Made by a program: the position numbers and the translations under genes. A DNA stretch of 64,000 nt from Sphingobacterium arenae (GTDB lineage: Bacteria; Bacteroidota; Bacteroidia; Sphingobacteriales; Sphingobacteriaceae), in NCBI RefSeq assembly GCF_014692505.1, contig NZ_JACNYK010000002.1, forward strand, positions 62,001-126,000, read 5' to 3'. Under the pieces are notes generated by a model. It saw only the letters and a list, made by a program, of their open reading frames with translations, searched no databases and was not told the DNA's origin. Shown piece by piece: positions 15,624 to 27,672 of the stretch (its first letter is position 1; each line of letters starts with the position of its first letter).

Positions 15624-17081
15624 TCATTTTACGGGGATCTGTCGTAAGATTTCCAACAAGAATCTCCAGAACTTCTGTACAGAAGATATCGATACGCGTT
15701 CCTGTGGAGAATGTGCTCCTAAAATGGTCGGACCAAACGAAATCATATCCATTTCCGGGTAATGACTGCCCAATATACCGCATTCCAACCCAGCATGACA
15801 GGCGACAACATGTGGTTTTTCGTCAAACAGATTCGTATAGACTGATCGTAGGACCTCGAGAATATCTGAATCTGGATTTGGCGTCCAGCCCGGATAATCC
15901 CCGGAAAAGGTAACTTCTGCATCCATTAATTCGAAGCAACATTTTAGGGCATTTGCTAAATCTACTTTAGACGATTCTACTGAAGAACGCGTCAGACACT
16001 TAACTGTAATCTTTCCTTTCCCTACCTTGACACGTGCTATATTGTTCGATGTCTCCACAAGATCATCAAAATTGGCACTCATCCGGTAAACGCCGTTTGG
16101 TGCTGTATAGAGCGTCTGTATCAATTTCGTCTGTACCGCTAGCGGCAGTACGTCATCACTTGGCACTTCACAACGCTCCAATACGATTTCAAGATATTCA
16201 TCGACTCCTGCCAACTCTTGTTTTATCGCCGCACTCTCTTGTGCTACAACTGATAGGAGCAGTTCTGCCGTTGTTTTCTCAGCAGCGAAAATTGCTACAC
16301 TCTCTCTTGGAATAGCATTCCGTAGCCCTCCACCATCGATATTGGACAATCGAATGTCTAGCGGTAATAAACTATACAATAAGCGGTTGATTATTTTATT
16401 GGCATTGCCCAAGCCTTTGTGAATTTCCATCCCTGAATGTCCTCCATGCAAGCCTTTCACGGTTAATCTAAAACACACAGCGTCGTCGCCAATGGTTTCC
16501 GGGAGGTATGTGCGACGGGCTGTGACATCCACGCCTCCCGCACAGCCAACATCGATTTCTGTATCGTCTTCGGTATCGAGATTTAATAGAATTTCACCTT
16601 GTAGCAAATTGGGCTGTAACCCCTTTGCACCAGTCATACCGGTTTCTTCATCTATGGTAAACAACGCTTCAATAGCAGGATGTGCGATATCTTCCGATGC
16701 CAGTATGGCCATGATAGCGGCTACGCCCATCCCGTTGTCGGCTCCCAACGTGGTTCCTTTCGCCTTGACCCAGTCGCCGTCGACAAACATCGAAATGCCT
16801 TGAATGTCAAAATCAAATACAGTATCGTTGTTCTTCTGATGGACCATATCTAAATGGGATTGAAGGACAACTGTTTTTCGATTTTCCATTCCAGGGGTAG
16901 CGGCCTTTCGGATAATCACATTACCGACCCTATCCTGTATCGACTCCAACCCTAAACGGGCTGCGAAATCAAGCATAAACTGAATGACCTGTTCTTCTTT
17001 CTTTGAAGCACGGGGAACGGCGTTTAACGCTTTAAAATAAGTCCATACCGACTTTGGTTCTATTTGTTGTTCTAACATCAT
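15624..17081 (-). CDS. pepD: aminoacyl-histidine dipeptidase PepD (M20 family)
   Basis: A zinc-dependent cytosolic dipeptidase of about 485 residues. Metal-ligand motifs are QSHLDMVH (His/Asp near 76-78), GADNGMG, DEETGMTG (catalytic and bridging Glu pair), NLDTEDD and, near the end, CHAGLECG. The M20 lid domain lies between them (HGGHSGMEIHKG). The frame is open 52 codons further upstream, but ATG 17081 is chosen because the conserved protein begins there (LEQQIEPKSVW) and a TATTTTTG element at 17105-17112 on this strand places the start site only about 17 nt before it. Function: cleavage of Xaa-His and other dipeptides. Confidence 0.9.
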   Translation of the reverse strand: MMLEQQIEPKSVWTYFKALNAVPRASKKEEQVIQFMLDFAARLGLESIQDRVGNVIIRKAATPGMENRKTVVLQSHLDMVHQKNNDTVFDFDIQGISMFVDGDWVKAKGTTLGADNGMGVAAIMAILASEDIAHPAIEALFTIDEETGMTGAKGLQPNLLQGEILLNLDTEDDTEIDVGCAGGVDVTARRTYLPETIGDDAVCFRLTVKGLHGGHSGMEIHKGLGNANKIINRLLYSLLPLDIRLSNIDGGGLRNAIPRESVAIFAAEKTTAELLLSVVAQESAAIKQELAGVDEYLEIVLERCEVPSDDVLPLAVQTKLIQTLYTAPNGVYRMSANFDDLVETSNNIARVKVGKGKITVKCLTRSSVESSKVDLANALKCCFELMDAEVTFSGDYPGWTPNPDSDILEVLRSVYTNLFDEKPHVVACHAGLECGILGSHYPEMDMISFGPTILGAHSPQERVSISSVQKFWRFLLEILRQIPVK

Positions 17082-17251
17082 GTGTATTCTGTTATCGTTT
17101 TGTTCAAAAATAACGATTTTATCAGGATTATGGAACTCGCTAGTTTCGCCTATCTTTACTGAACGAAAAAATACTAGATTTAAAACATAATTTATAATCA
17201 CGAAGAAAAGTGGCGACGATAATGGAGTAACGCGCACAAAAGAATAACAAC

Positions 17252-17833
17252 ATGAAAAAAACAGAAAAAGAAAAAATGATTACCGGGGAGTTATACCAAG
17301 CAATGGGAAAAGAGTTGATGGAAGAACGACAATACGCCAAAGAACAACTCTTTCAATATAATAATCTCGAACCGTCCAAAATAAAAGCACGAAATCAAAT
17401 ATTAAAAAAGCTATTCGGCGAGACCACCAGTCGCTTTTTTATCGAACCTCCGTTTCGTTGTGATTATGGATATAATATCTTTTTGGGAGATAACTTCTAT
17501 GCGAATTACAATTTAATCGTCTTGGATTGCGCTCCGGTTATCATCGGCGACAACGTCATGATAGGCCCAAATGTTTCCCTTTTTACAGCTGGCCATCCTG
17601 TGCACCACGAACCTCGCATAGCCGGCTGGGAATTTGCAAAGCCTATCAATATCGGTGATAATGTTTGGATCGGTGGTCATACGGTAATAAATCCCGGCGT
17701 GACCATTGGGAAAAACACGGTAATTGGCTCTGGATCGGTGGTAACGAAAAATATCCCAGAAAATGTGGTTGCGGCAGGAAATCCCTGTCGGGTGCTTCGT
17801 GAAATCACCGACAAGGATAAAATAAACCGCTAA
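17252..17833 (+). CDS. sugar O-acetyltransferase (Maa/LacA-like)
   Basis: A 193-residue left-handed beta-helix acetyltransferase. The N-terminal Mac domain (MITGELYQAMGKELMEERQ) is followed by hexapeptide repeats with the catalytic His in FTAGHPVHHEPR and the acetyl-CoA loop NVWIGGHTVINPGVTIG. It transfers acetyl groups from acetyl-CoA to sugars such as maltose or galactosides in the cytoplasm. It is divergent from pepD and convergent with the esterase gene two bases downstream; there is no room for a separate terminator. Confidence 0.88.
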   Translation: MKKTEKEKMITGELYQAMGKELMEERQYAKEQLFQYNNLEPSKIKARNQILKKLFGETTSRFFIEPPFRCDYGYNIFLGDNFYANYNLIVLDCAPVIIGDNVMIGPNVSLFTAGHPVHHEPRIAGWEFAKPINIGDNVWIGGHTVINPGVTIGKNTVIGSGSVVTKNIPENVVAAGNPCRVLREITDKDKINR

Positions 17834-17834
17834 A

Positions 17835-18650
17835 CTATTTTTTTCTTTTTTCGGATAGGCGTTTGACCTCCTGCAATAAAATTGGAAGACCTGGGTACAC
17901 CATGCCGTGATTATAGCCTTGAAATTCGAAGAGGGTAACGTTTTCGTGCCCTACAATGGATAACATCCGTTTCAGATACGCATTTTCTTCATAACGCCCT
18001 AACATCTCCAGTTCACGGTCGCCTGTCAACAACGTAATGGGTGGGGCGTCTTTCCGTACCCAAAACAAGGGAGCTAACGCATCAATCGTCGGTTGTTCCT
18101 CTTTAATACCCTGTTCGTTACGCGCGGTAAAATGCGTAATGGTCTGTGCGCTGAACGGGATAATGCCCGCTAGTTGATCTGCATCCATTCCTTCTGTCGC
18201 TAAATACGTCTTGTTCAACGCGAGCATCAGTGCCAGATAGCCTCCTGCCGAATGACCAGAAATAAACATTTTTTCGGTATCGCCCTGGTATTTCCCGATA
18301 TTTTTCATCACAAAGGATGTTGCCTTTGCGGCATCGCGAATGATATCTTCTACCTTCACCTTTGGGGAAAATCGATAACCTACACCGACGATCACAAGAC
18401 CCTTTTCTTTTAAAAAAGCAGGTATTTCTTTTCCACCGCCCGTCAATCCGCCACCATGAAACCAGAGTACAACGGGCACATTACTGCCCGACGTAGGATA
18501 ATGTATATCCAATTTACATTGTTCTTTTGCATAATCGGAGGCAGTTTCACCAACATAGCTTATATTTTCAACCGTTTCATAACGAATTTCCTGTGTATAA
18601 CCGATAGATCCAATCCCGAGCGATATAAAAAGTAAAATTAAAAGTCTCAT
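17835..18650 (-). CDS. secreted alpha/beta-hydrolase (BD-FAE-like esterase)
   Basis: A 271-residue esterase/lipase with a signal peptide (MRLLILLFISLGIGSIGYTQ), so it is exported to the periplasm. The oxyanion motif is WFHGGGLTGGG and the nucleophile elbow is SGHSAGGYLAL; acid and histidine candidates are in LTGDRELE and YNHGMVYPG. This arrangement is typical of the hormone-sensitive-lipase/carbohydrate-esterase branch. It lies five bases downstream of the UbiB-like gene on the same strand and is probably co-transcribed. The substrate is unknown. Confidence 0.8.
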   Translation of the reverse strand: MRLLILLFISLGIGSIGYTQEIRYETVENISYVGETASDYAKEQCKLDIHYPTSGSNVPVVLWFHGGGLTGGGKEIPAFLKEKGLVIVGVGYRFSPKVKVEDIIRDAAKATSFVMKNIGKYQGDTEKMFISGHSAGGYLALMLALNKTYLATEGMDADQLAGIIPFSAQTITHFTARNEQGIKEEQPTIDALAPLFWVRKDAPPITLLTGDRELEMLGRYEENAYLKRMLSIVGHENVTLFEFQGYNHGMVYPGLPILLQEVKRLSEKRKK

Positions 18651-18655
18651 AACAT

Positions 18656-20311
18656 TTATTTACTGCGTAATAGATAGATAATCAAAATAGTAGATAAGAC
18701 AAAGCTAGTAATAAATCCCAACCAAGAAAGAATGGGCATTCCCCAAAGTAGGTATCCTACCCTGCCATGGGCCAAAATACTCGCGCCCACGCCAAATGTC
18801 ATGGCGAGTATGGATAATAGAAATTTGTTGCCTATACGATGTAGAATCAATTGCATACGATCAAAATCGTGAATCTTATGGTTTAGTGTCAATTTATCTG
18901 CTTTCGTTTTTTCCAATAACGTAAGCAGATCTTGCGGAACTTCGGTAAGGAGCTCTTTCGCAAATTTTCCTTTTTCAAAGAGTTGTTTCCTCAGATAGTC
19001 GATTGACGTTTTTTCCTTTGCTATTTTCTTCGCGAAAGGCTTGATACTTTCCGGAATATTCAGCTGTGCATCAAGTTGTCTTCCCGTACCTTCCAACAAA
19101 GACACACCGCGCAATAACACATAGACAAAATCCGGTAGTAAAATGCTATTATACTGCAACACCTTATTTAGCTTCCGAAGCATCACCGAGATATCAATAT
19201 CCTCCAACGAATTCTCTTCGATCATCTGAAATATTTCGTAGGCATCTCGTTCCAGCTGACGCTCGTCTTCAATATGATGGACCACAGCCAATTTTTTCAC
19301 ATTTCGGATAAGGTCCTTCGCGTCATTTGTCAAAAAATTGATAACCATTGCTTCGATAATATCACGATCGCGTGGTATCATAAACCCCATAGATCCAAAA
19401 TCGATGAATGCAACCTGTCCACGTTTATTTATAAAGACGTTGCCCGGGTGTGGATCAGCATGAAAAAAACCGTGTTGAAGGACCTGCTCTAAATATAAAT
19501 CCAAACAATTCTGTAAAATTGTTTTTGGCGAAATACCCAACGAATATAGTCCGTCGATATCATTGATTTTAACCCCTTCCACGAATTGCATGCATAATAC
19601 CTCGTCGTTGGAATATGCCCGATAGGTTTGAGGTACGTATATATTCGCATCTCCTCTAAAATTTCGTCGAAAACGTTCGATATTATGTAGTTCGTTTGTA
19701 AAAGACAACTCACTGAGTAACGAATTGGCAAAAGATTGTACTATTTCATAAAGATTAATTTTCTGAATAACTTCATATTTATCGCGAAGTAGTTTTACCA
19801 GATCACGGATAAAATCTAAATCGGCATGTACAATGTCATTTATTCCTTCTCTTTTTACTTTTAAGACGACTACCGTCCCGTCTTTTAATATGGCACGATA
19901 CACTTGTGCAATAGAGGCTGCAGCAAGCGGTTCTTCATCGATGTGACTAAAATGTGCATCTACATCTATGTCAAAAGCAGTACGAAGTTTAGCCCTTATG
20001 TCAATGGCATCCGTTGGTACGTCATCTTGTAACCTAATGAGCTCTTGTCTTAAATCTCGGGGAACGATATCTGCCCTATTACTAAGGAGTTGCCCGAGTT
20101 TGATGAAAGTAGGACCTAGCTCTTCTATAGCAGCACGGACACGGACGTTAAAATCATCTTCGAAAATTCGTCGTGTATGGGTGTTCCAAAGGAGAAAGCT
20201 ATCCGGAATAATACGGTCAATATTAGAGCGAGATACGACTTCCGCCAATCCATGCTTAGATAATATACGAAGAATATGTCCTATACGCTTGAATTTATAG
20301 ATACCATACAT
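18656..20311 (-). CDS. AarF/UbiB-family (ABC1) atypical kinase
   Basis: A 551-residue protein with the hallmarks of the ABC1/UbiB family: KLGQLLSNRADIVP (KxGQ motif), the alanine-rich nucleotide loop LAAASIAQVYRA in place of a P-loop, VVLKVKREGI with the conserved Lys, HADPHPGNVFI (catalytic loop) and FIDFGSMG (metal-binding DFG). Two C-terminal hydrophobic segments (about 500-550) anchor it in the inner membrane. UbiB-type proteins support isoprenoid quinone synthesis or quinone extraction; in a menaquinone-using organism the exact role is uncertain. The small envelope protein gene lies three bases upstream. Confidence 0.87.
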   Translation of the reverse strand: MYGIYKFKRIGHILRILSKHGLAEVVSRSNIDRIIPDSFLLWNTHTRRIFEDDFNVRVRAAIEELGPTFIKLGQLLSNRADIVPRDLRQELIRLQDDVPTDAIDIRAKLRTAFDIDVDAHFSHIDEEPLAAASIAQVYRAILKDGTVVVLKVKREGINDIVHADLDFIRDLVKLLRDKYEVIQKINLYEIVQSFANSLLSELSFTNELHNIERFRRNFRGDANIYVPQTYRAYSNDEVLCMQFVEGVKINDIDGLYSLGISPKTILQNCLDLYLEQVLQHGFFHADPHPGNVFINKRGQVAFIDFGSMGFMIPRDRDIIEAMVINFLTNDAKDLIRNVKKLAVVHHIEDERQLERDAYEIFQMIEENSLEDIDISVMLRKLNKVLQYNSILLPDFVYVLLRGVSLLEGTGRQLDAQLNIPESIKPFAKKIAKEKTSIDYLRKQLFEKGKFAKELLTEVPQDLLTLLEKTKADKLTLNHKIHDFDRMQLILHRIGNKFLLSILAMTFGVGASILAHGRVGYLLWGMPILSWLGFITSFVLSTILIIYLLRSK

Positions 20312-20314
20312 ATG

Positions 20315-20977
20315 CTAATCTTTATAGGTGTCTATGCCGATAACTTCTGTAACCTTTTCACTTAAACGCGTAATATCCGATTTGAGTCCTACCATAATGG
20401 TTAGAAACTGTATAGGGTTACCTTCAATTTTTTTAAAACTATGCATATACCCTATTTCTCCACCGATAAAAAAGCCAGGAAACTTATAGTCTGCACCCGT
20501 TCCTATCTTGGCTGCCACCGTCAATGAATTTTTGTTAGCCATTCTTAATTTCTCTCCCACAATATTTCCTCTGGGCTCTACTACCAACCCAGCCACCGGT
20601 CCAAAATAGGCATACGTATTTAGTCGGCGGAATTGGTGTCTTCTCCCTGCCGCTAGACTAAGCATATAAAAGTTCGTGCGGCCATTCTCTATCATATAGT
20701 TATACTTCGGATCTTCTTGTTGCTGATCATAACGAAATGTTAGCATGTACAGTGTAGGGCTCAAGAAATAGCGTCTATCTTTCAAAGCTATATCCAAACC
20801 AGCACTGCCCGAAAACAACTTTGTCCCCAGTACATTCTTTGATTTTCCCAACGGAAATGAAAGACCGGTTCCACCCATATAGTAAATCTTACGATAATGT
20901 AAGCTATCTGCTTCTGTTTGGGCAGACACCATACAACCGACAGCACATAACAAAAGTAGAATAAATAAGACTCTCAT
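20315..20977 (-). CDS. putative outer-membrane barrel protein, uncharacterised
   Basis: A 220-residue protein with a clear signal peptide (cleavage after MVSAQ, near residue 20). The mature part is built from alternating hydrophobic and polar stretches with many Tyr, Phe and Gly residues (for example RYFLSPTLYMLTFRYDQQ, YAYFGPVAGLVVEP, FFIGGEIGYMHSF), the pattern of an 8-12-stranded outer-membrane beta-barrel. I recognise no named family. It is the first gene of a unit with the UbiB-like kinase and the esterase, with only 3-5 bases between them. Confidence 0.6.
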   Translation of the reverse strand: MRVLFILLLLCAVGCMVSAQTEADSLHYRKIYYMGGTGLSFPLGKSKNVLGTKLFSGSAGLDIALKDRRYFLSPTLYMLTFRYDQQQEDPKYNYMIENGRTNFYMLSLAAGRRHQFRRLNTYAYFGPVAGLVVEPRGNIVGEKLRMANKNSLTVAAKIGTGADYKFPGFFIGGEIGYMHSFKKIEGNPIQFLTIMVGLKSDITRLSEKVTEVIGIDTYKD

Positions 20978-21035
20978 GAAACGGATACATTTGTTTGTAA
21001 AACAATCAACGACTCAGAAATGTTTTACCGCGAGA

Positions 21036-21644
21036 TTATAAGTAACTTTTACTCTGGGGTCCTTGATTAAACAATAGATCAACTACACTGAGATCAGGTA
21101 AAAAACCGTGCTTGTCTTCAAATACTTGATAATAAGGTTTTGGGCTTTTCAATATACTTGCTTTCTTTGGGTGAATAGTTTCCCGATAGTCCAGTCGTTC
21201 TACCCTGGGGGTATACGTTTCCGTGAATGTCAAGGAACGTTGTATTTTTAAGGATTTCAGGAGTAGTTGTAGCTGTTCTATATTGAAATCGAGAAGATAA
21301 TCATACCGTTGTTCATAAAAGCGCACAAAATCGTCTTCATAATATTCAAAATACGCCGAACTACGATAAGCCGTCTGTATACTAAGCCAATGCAAACGTT
21401 GCCAGTTAAAATCATAATTAATTCGAATATCTTTCATACGAACATGGTCTTTTCTACCATGTAAAATCGGAACGATAAGATCTAAAACACCATTTGCCGT
21501 TGCTATCTTTGTACGTGTTCTATACGTCTGTTTGGGATAGTGTTCGTAACGCTCCATGACAAGTGGCTGTTCATTTTGCTGTATGGTATGAAAATAACTG
21601 ATAGGAGGTAAATAAAATGCAGGTAAAAGCAACAGTGATTCCAT
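21036..21644 (-). CDS. WbqC-like family protein
   Basis: A 202-residue protein matching the WbqC-like family: LLPAFYLPPISYFHTI at the N-terminus, then YRTRTKIATANGVLDLIVPI and the HWLSIQTAYRSSAYFEYYEDD block, in which the Tyr/His-rich positions are strongly conserved. The family is linked to O-antigen or lipopolysaccharide sugar metabolism in Proteobacteria, but its chemistry is unknown. In Bacteroidota it often sits next to signal-peptidase or envelope genes; here it is beside an outer-membrane-type protein and divergent from an LpxL-like acyltransferase. Confidence 0.75.
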   Translation of the reverse strand: MESLLLLPAFYLPPISYFHTIQQNEQPLVMERYEHYPKQTYRTRTKIATANGVLDLIVPILHGRKDHVRMKDIRINYDFNWQRLHWLSIQTAYRSSAYFEYYEDDFVRFYEQRYDYLLDFNIEQLQLLLKSLKIQRSLTFTETYTPRVERLDYRETIHPKKASILKSPKPYYQVFEDKHGFLPDLSVVDLLFNQGPQSKSYL

Positions 21645-21840
21645 GTATTTTAACTAATTTAGGCAAATTTAAACTTATTTTAGGAATTTCCTCTAAGAAT
21701 AGGTTCTTAATGGAGAGGAGATTTATCTAAATTTGTAACTTATTCCGGAGGAATGACCGTATTTATGAGACCATCCTGATTTATTCGCGTTTAGTAATAG
21801 GACGGATAAATGGGATAGCTTCATCACATATAAAAGCAAA

Positions 21841-22716
21841 ATGCTAAAAATGAAAAAAAGAAGTATAGATGTATTCCTATATGTGCTCTCGCTGCTGCCT
21901 TTTTGGGTATTGTACGGGATATCCAACGGAATGTATTATCTTCTTTTTTATATTATTCGATATCGCAGGGAGGTTGTATTACATAATTTAAAAAATTCGT
22001 TTCCTGAAAAATCCGTAAAGGAGCGAAATCAAATAACGAAAAAATTCTATCGTTTCTTTCCTGATCTAGTAGTCGAGTCAATTAAAATGCGGACCATGTC
22101 AGCAGAGCAGGTACAACGACGCATAGAGCTTCTTAACCCCGAAGAGGTGTATCGACATTTTGAGCAAAATAAAGGCGTTATTGGTGTAACGGCACATTAC
22201 GGAAATTGGGAATTAGGCATTTACCGCTTATCGTTGATGACAGATCATCCCCGGTTGGTAATTTATAAACCGCTTAATGATAAAGCTTTTAATAAGGTTT
22301 ACAACGGTTTACGTAGCCGTTTCGGAGCTACTATGGTACCGATGAAACAAATTTTGCGGCATATCGTTCGGTTGAAAAATACGGCTCATATCAGTATGTT
22401 TGTCGCCGATCAAACCCCAACCTATCAAGACTCCGACTATTTTATGGAATTCTTGAACCAAGAAACATTGGTATACACGGGTACAGAGCGTATTGCCCGA
22501 CTGACCAATAACCCGATTGTTTATTGCCATATAGGGCGCAAGGAAAAGCGTGGGCATTACTTTTGTAAATTCACCACTTTGGTTGAGAATCCCAGCGATT
22601 ATCCACCCTATGAAATCACGCAATTGCATAACCGTTTTACGGAAAAAATAATTAAAGAACAGCCGGAATACTGGCTGTGGACACATAGACGTTGGAAAAG
22701 AAAACGCAGAATATGA
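21841..22716 (+). CDS. LpxL/HtrB-type lysophospholipid acyltransferase
   Basis: A 291-residue inner-membrane acyltransferase of the lipid A late-acyltransferase family. It has an N-terminal hydrophobic helix (about 9-40), the catalytic HX4(D/E) motif in TAHYGNWELG, and the later QTPTYQD and RWKRK segments typical of LpxL-like proteins. It would add a secondary acyl chain to lipid A or an ornithine-type lipid. An in-frame ATG nine bases further on is an alternative start. Its stop overlaps the next gene (ATGA), so it is coupled to a glycosyltransferase, in keeping with surface-glycolipid synthesis. Confidence 0.83.
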   Translation: MLKMKKRSIDVFLYVLSLLPFWVLYGISNGMYYLLFYIIRYRREVVLHNLKNSFPEKSVKERNQITKKFYRFFPDLVVESIKMRTMSAEQVQRRIELLNPEEVYRHFEQNKGVIGVTAHYGNWELGIYRLSLMTDHPRLVIYKPLNDKAFNKVYNGLRSRFGATMVPMKQILRHIVRLKNTAHISMFVADQTPTYQDSDYFMEFLNQETLVYTGTERIARLTNNPIVYCHIGRKEKRGHYFCKFTTLVENPSDYPPYEITQLHNRFTEKIIKEQPEYWLWTHRRWKRKRRI

Positions 22717-23744
22717 CAAATTACCCCAAAGTCGCCGTTGTTATCTTAAATTGGAACGGGGAATTTTTTTTAGAAAAATTTCTCCCCTATGTATATAATA
22801 GCACTTATCCTAATATTGAATTTATCGTAGGCGACAATGGTTCTACCGACAATTCGGTAGCCTTTGTCCAAGAGACATATCCCTCTATTAAAATTATCAA
22901 AAACGATCAAAATTACGGTTTCGCTGGTGGGTATAATGAGATACTCAAAAAGGTGGATGCGGATTACTATATTCTTTTAAATTCCGATGTAGAAGTCACC
23001 CCTAGCTGGATAGAACCAGTTATTCGTTATTTGCAAACAGAACCCGGAATGGTAGCTGCACAACCCAAAATTCTCGCTTATCATGACAAGAGTCTTTTCG
23101 AACATGCTGGTGCCGCCGGAGGGTATATCGACGCACTAGGTTATCCTTTTTGTCGGGGCAGAATACTCCATGAGGTCGAAACAGACCGACAACAGTACGA
23201 TGATAACCGGGAAATTTTCTGGGCAACGGGTGCCGCGTTGTTTATCCGAGCTGATATATGGCGGGAAGCTGGTGGATTCGACGACGATTTTTTCGCTCAC
23301 ATGGAAGAAATCGATTTATGTTGGCGACTGAAACGGATGGGCTACCGCATAGGATACGTAGCGGATTCTACCGTGTACCATGTTGGCGGTGGAACACTAA
23401 AAACAAGTAATCCCAAAAAAACCTACCTTAATTTCCGAAATAATCTGCTCATGGTGCAAAAGAATACTGGTTTTTTTGCTTGCTGGTGGATTATATTCGC
23501 ACGTTTATGGTTGGATTTATTTGCCTTGATTAAATTTTTGATTGACGGTAAACCGCGTGATGCGTGGGCCATTAGCAAAGCGCACCAATATCTTTTCATT
23601 AATCTCTTCAAAAATGCTAAGAAGAGAAAACGATATGCAGCAAAGGAAAACCGAACGGGATTGTATAAGAAATCTATTATATGGGATTTTTATGTAAATA
23701 AAATACGGAAATTCTCTCAATTGAAAAACAGAAATTTTCATTAG
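22713..23744 (+). CDS. family 2 glycosyltransferase
   Basis: A 343-residue GT-A-fold glycosyltransferase. It begins PKVAVVILNWNGEFFLEKFL, has the nucleotide-sugar motif GDNGSTDNS, the metal-binding DSD-equivalent LLNSDVEV, and the HMEEIDLCWRLKRMGYRIGY acceptor-site block, which places it near rhamnosyl and N-acetylglucosaminyl-type GT2 enzymes. A hydrophobic stretch near residue 250-275 suggests membrane association. ATG 22713 makes an ATGA overlap with the upstream acyltransferase gene; an in-frame ATG at 22692 is less likely. Probable role: assembly of a surface polysaccharide or glycolipid. Confidence 0.86.
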   Translation: MTNYPKVAVVILNWNGEFFLEKFLPYVYNSTYPNIEFIVGDNGSTDNSVAFVQETYPSIKIIKNDQNYGFAGGYNEILKKVDADYYILLNSDVEVTPSWIEPVIRYLQTEPGMVAAQPKILAYHDKSLFEHAGAAGGYIDALGYPFCRGRILHEVETDRQQYDDNREIFWATGAALFIRADIWREAGGFDDDFFAHMEEIDLCWRLKRMGYRIGYVADSTVYHVGGGTLKTSNPKKTYLNFRNNLLMVQKNTGFFACWWIIFARLWLDLFALIKFLIDGKPRDAWAISKAHQYLFINLFKNAKKRKRYAAKENRTGLYKKSIIWDFYVNKIRKFSQLKNRNFH

Positions 23745-23878
23745 GTTGATATGGTTATATGCTCTCTCTTGCTAACCTTGATCATATTTATTATCGCCAA
23801 ATTCCGCAGCGTAGGGATGTAAACTTGCTGTCTTTTGTTTATGAATTTCCAGTGGTCGGTTTTTTTTGTTTACTTTTT

Positions 23879-25939
<2,061 letters not shown>

Positions 25940-25959
25940 ATAATATATATCATAATACG

Positions 25960-26844
25960 ATGAATGAGCTTCGAGGAGCGGGTGTCGCACTGATTACACC
26001 TTTTAATATGGATGGAACGGTTGATTATGGATCATTAGGCAATCTAATTGACTACCAAATCAAAGAGGGTATGGACTATTTGGTTGTTTTAGGTACTACA
26101 GGGGAAACAGCTACACTGACGGCCGACGAGCGAAAACAGGTTTGGGAATATACGGCTGAGCGTGTTTCAGGGCGACTGCCCTTAATTGCCGGCATTGGAG
26201 GCAATAATACACAGGAAATTGTAAAGCAAGTCGATCAATTTAATCATCACGGCTACTGTGCAATTCTTTCCGTGTCTCCTTATTATAACAAGCCTACACA
26301 AGAAGGTATTTATCAACACTATAAAGCTATTTCAGCGGTATCTAAATTACCGATCATTTTGTATAATGTACCCGGTAGAACAGGGAGCAATATCTTACCG
26401 AGCACTGCTATCCGTTTGGCTAAAGACTGTTCTAATATTATTGGAATTAAAGAAGCTTCCGGAAATTTTGCACAATTCAGTGAAATTATACGTGACAAAC
26501 CGAACGAATTTTTATTGATTTCGGGAGATGACCCAGCTACTTTGCCTATGATGGCCTTAGGAGCAGTAGGTGTTATCTCCGTCGTTGGAAATGCCTATCC
26601 TAAGAATGTAGCGACCTTAGTCAAGTTATGTGCAGATGGGAACTACGTGACAGCACGCAAAATACATGGAACTTTATTAAAAATTACTGATTTATGCTTT
26701 GTGGAAAGCAATCCCTGCGGTGTTAAATATGTTCTAAAAAAACAAGGTATTATTGAGTCGGACGCTGTCCGTTTACCATTGGTACCAGTTGGTTCACAAA
26801 CGCGTGAAGCAATTGAAAAAGAGATGGAGATAATCCCTAACTAG
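25960..26844 (+). CDS. dapA: 4-hydroxy-tetrahydrodipicolinate synthase
   Basis: A 294-residue class I aldolase of the DapA family, condensing pyruvate with aspartate semialdehyde in the lysine/diaminopimelate pathway. The Schiff-base lysine is Lys164 in IGIKEASGN, Tyr135 (ILYNVPGRTG) is the catalytic tyrosine, and GTTGET (45-50) binds the pyruvate carboxylate. Length and C-terminus are normal. It directly follows ligA. Diaminopimelate made here feeds the peptidoglycan cross-links acted on by the transpeptidases later in this window. Confidence 0.94.
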   Translation: MNELRGAGVALITPFNMDGTVDYGSLGNLIDYQIKEGMDYLVVLGTTGETATLTADERKQVWEYTAERVSGRLPLIAGIGGNNTQEIVKQVDQFNHHGYCAILSVSPYYNKPTQEGIYQHYKAISAVSKLPIILYNVPGRTGSNILPSTAIRLAKDCSNIIGIKEASGNFAQFSEIIRDKPNEFLLISGDDPATLPMMALGAVGVISVVGNAYPKNVATLVKLCADGNYVTARKIHGTLLKITDLCFVESNPCGVKYVLKKQGIIESDAVRLPLVPVGSQTREAIEKEMEIIPN

Positions 26845-26961
26845 CATAGCCGCAAGAAAAACGAACGGTAATCTACATTGTATATACATCGAAAAAATAG
26901 CTGATTCTAGGGGTTTTTCCCCGCCAGCTAATTTATTACCTTTGCTCGACAAAAAATAAAC

Positions 26962-27660
26962 ATGAGCAAAAACACGGGTGTATATACACACAGATTCTTC
27001 TTCTTCCTATGCATGGTAGCTGGTTGTTTATTATGGAGTAGCTGTTTCGATTTGGTCGAAGAGATTGACATGAACCATCAAGGGGCCGGTACCATCAAAG
27101 CAACGTTGAATCTAAGTAAAAGTCGTACACAAGTTGCATCCCTTTTAAAGATGAAACGGGTCAACGGTATCGACATACCTTCAGAGGCTAAGATTAAACA
27201 GGAAATGGAAAAAACCGTTCGTACGTTGAAATCCACCCCGGGAATCAGCCACGTGCAGTATAATTTAGACTTCCATAATTATATCGCGAGTTTGTCCTGT
27301 CATTTCGATAATGTGCAGGCGCTAAATGAATTTAGTCAGACCTTGTCTGACCAATTCAAAATACAGATTACAAGTTACAACAGTTACCGATACGATCCCC
27401 CTTCCCACACATTTAAACGCTCATACAGCTACACAGACAACCTAGCAAAGGAATTTAATAAGATATCTTCGGAGGATCAAAACCTGTTTAACGAAGCCTA
27501 TTATACCAATATAATGCGTTTCGATAAAAAAATTCAATCCCAAAGTCATAAACTCGCAAAGATATCTGCGAATAAACAAGCCGTTCTTTTAAAGATAAAA
27601 GCGATTGATCTGATTAAAGGCACAACTAGCTTAGCCAACAGAATTATCCTTGTAAAATAA
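26962..27660 (+). CDS. uncharacterised lipoprotein
   Basis: A 232-residue protein with a hydrophobic signal segment ending LLWSSC, a probable lipobox with Cys near residue 30. The mature part is mixed alpha/beta and polar; I recognise no domain. A TACCTTTG element at 26937-26944 may be the -7 box of a promoter for this and the next two genes, which follow with gaps of 12 and 16 nt. The three form a compact unit of envelope proteins of unknown function. The lysine- and asparagine-rich C-terminal part (about 150-210) looks helical. Confidence 0.55.
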   Translation: MSKNTGVYTHRFFFFLCMVAGCLLWSSCFDLVEEIDMNHQGAGTIKATLNLSKSRTQVASLLKMKRVNGIDIPSEAKIKQEMEKTVRTLKSTPGISHVQYNLDFHNYIASLSCHFDNVQALNEFSQTLSDQFKIQITSYNSYRYDPPSHTFKRSYSYTDNLAKEFNKISSEDQNLFNEAYYTNIMRFDKKIQSQSHKLAKISANKQAVLLKIKAIDLIKGTTSLANRIILVK

Positions 27661-27672
27661 GAAAATAGATAG

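Noticed and set aside
26909..26921. GGGGTTTTTCCCC as a terminator after dapA.
   Set aside because: Only four base pairs, and no T-run follows.
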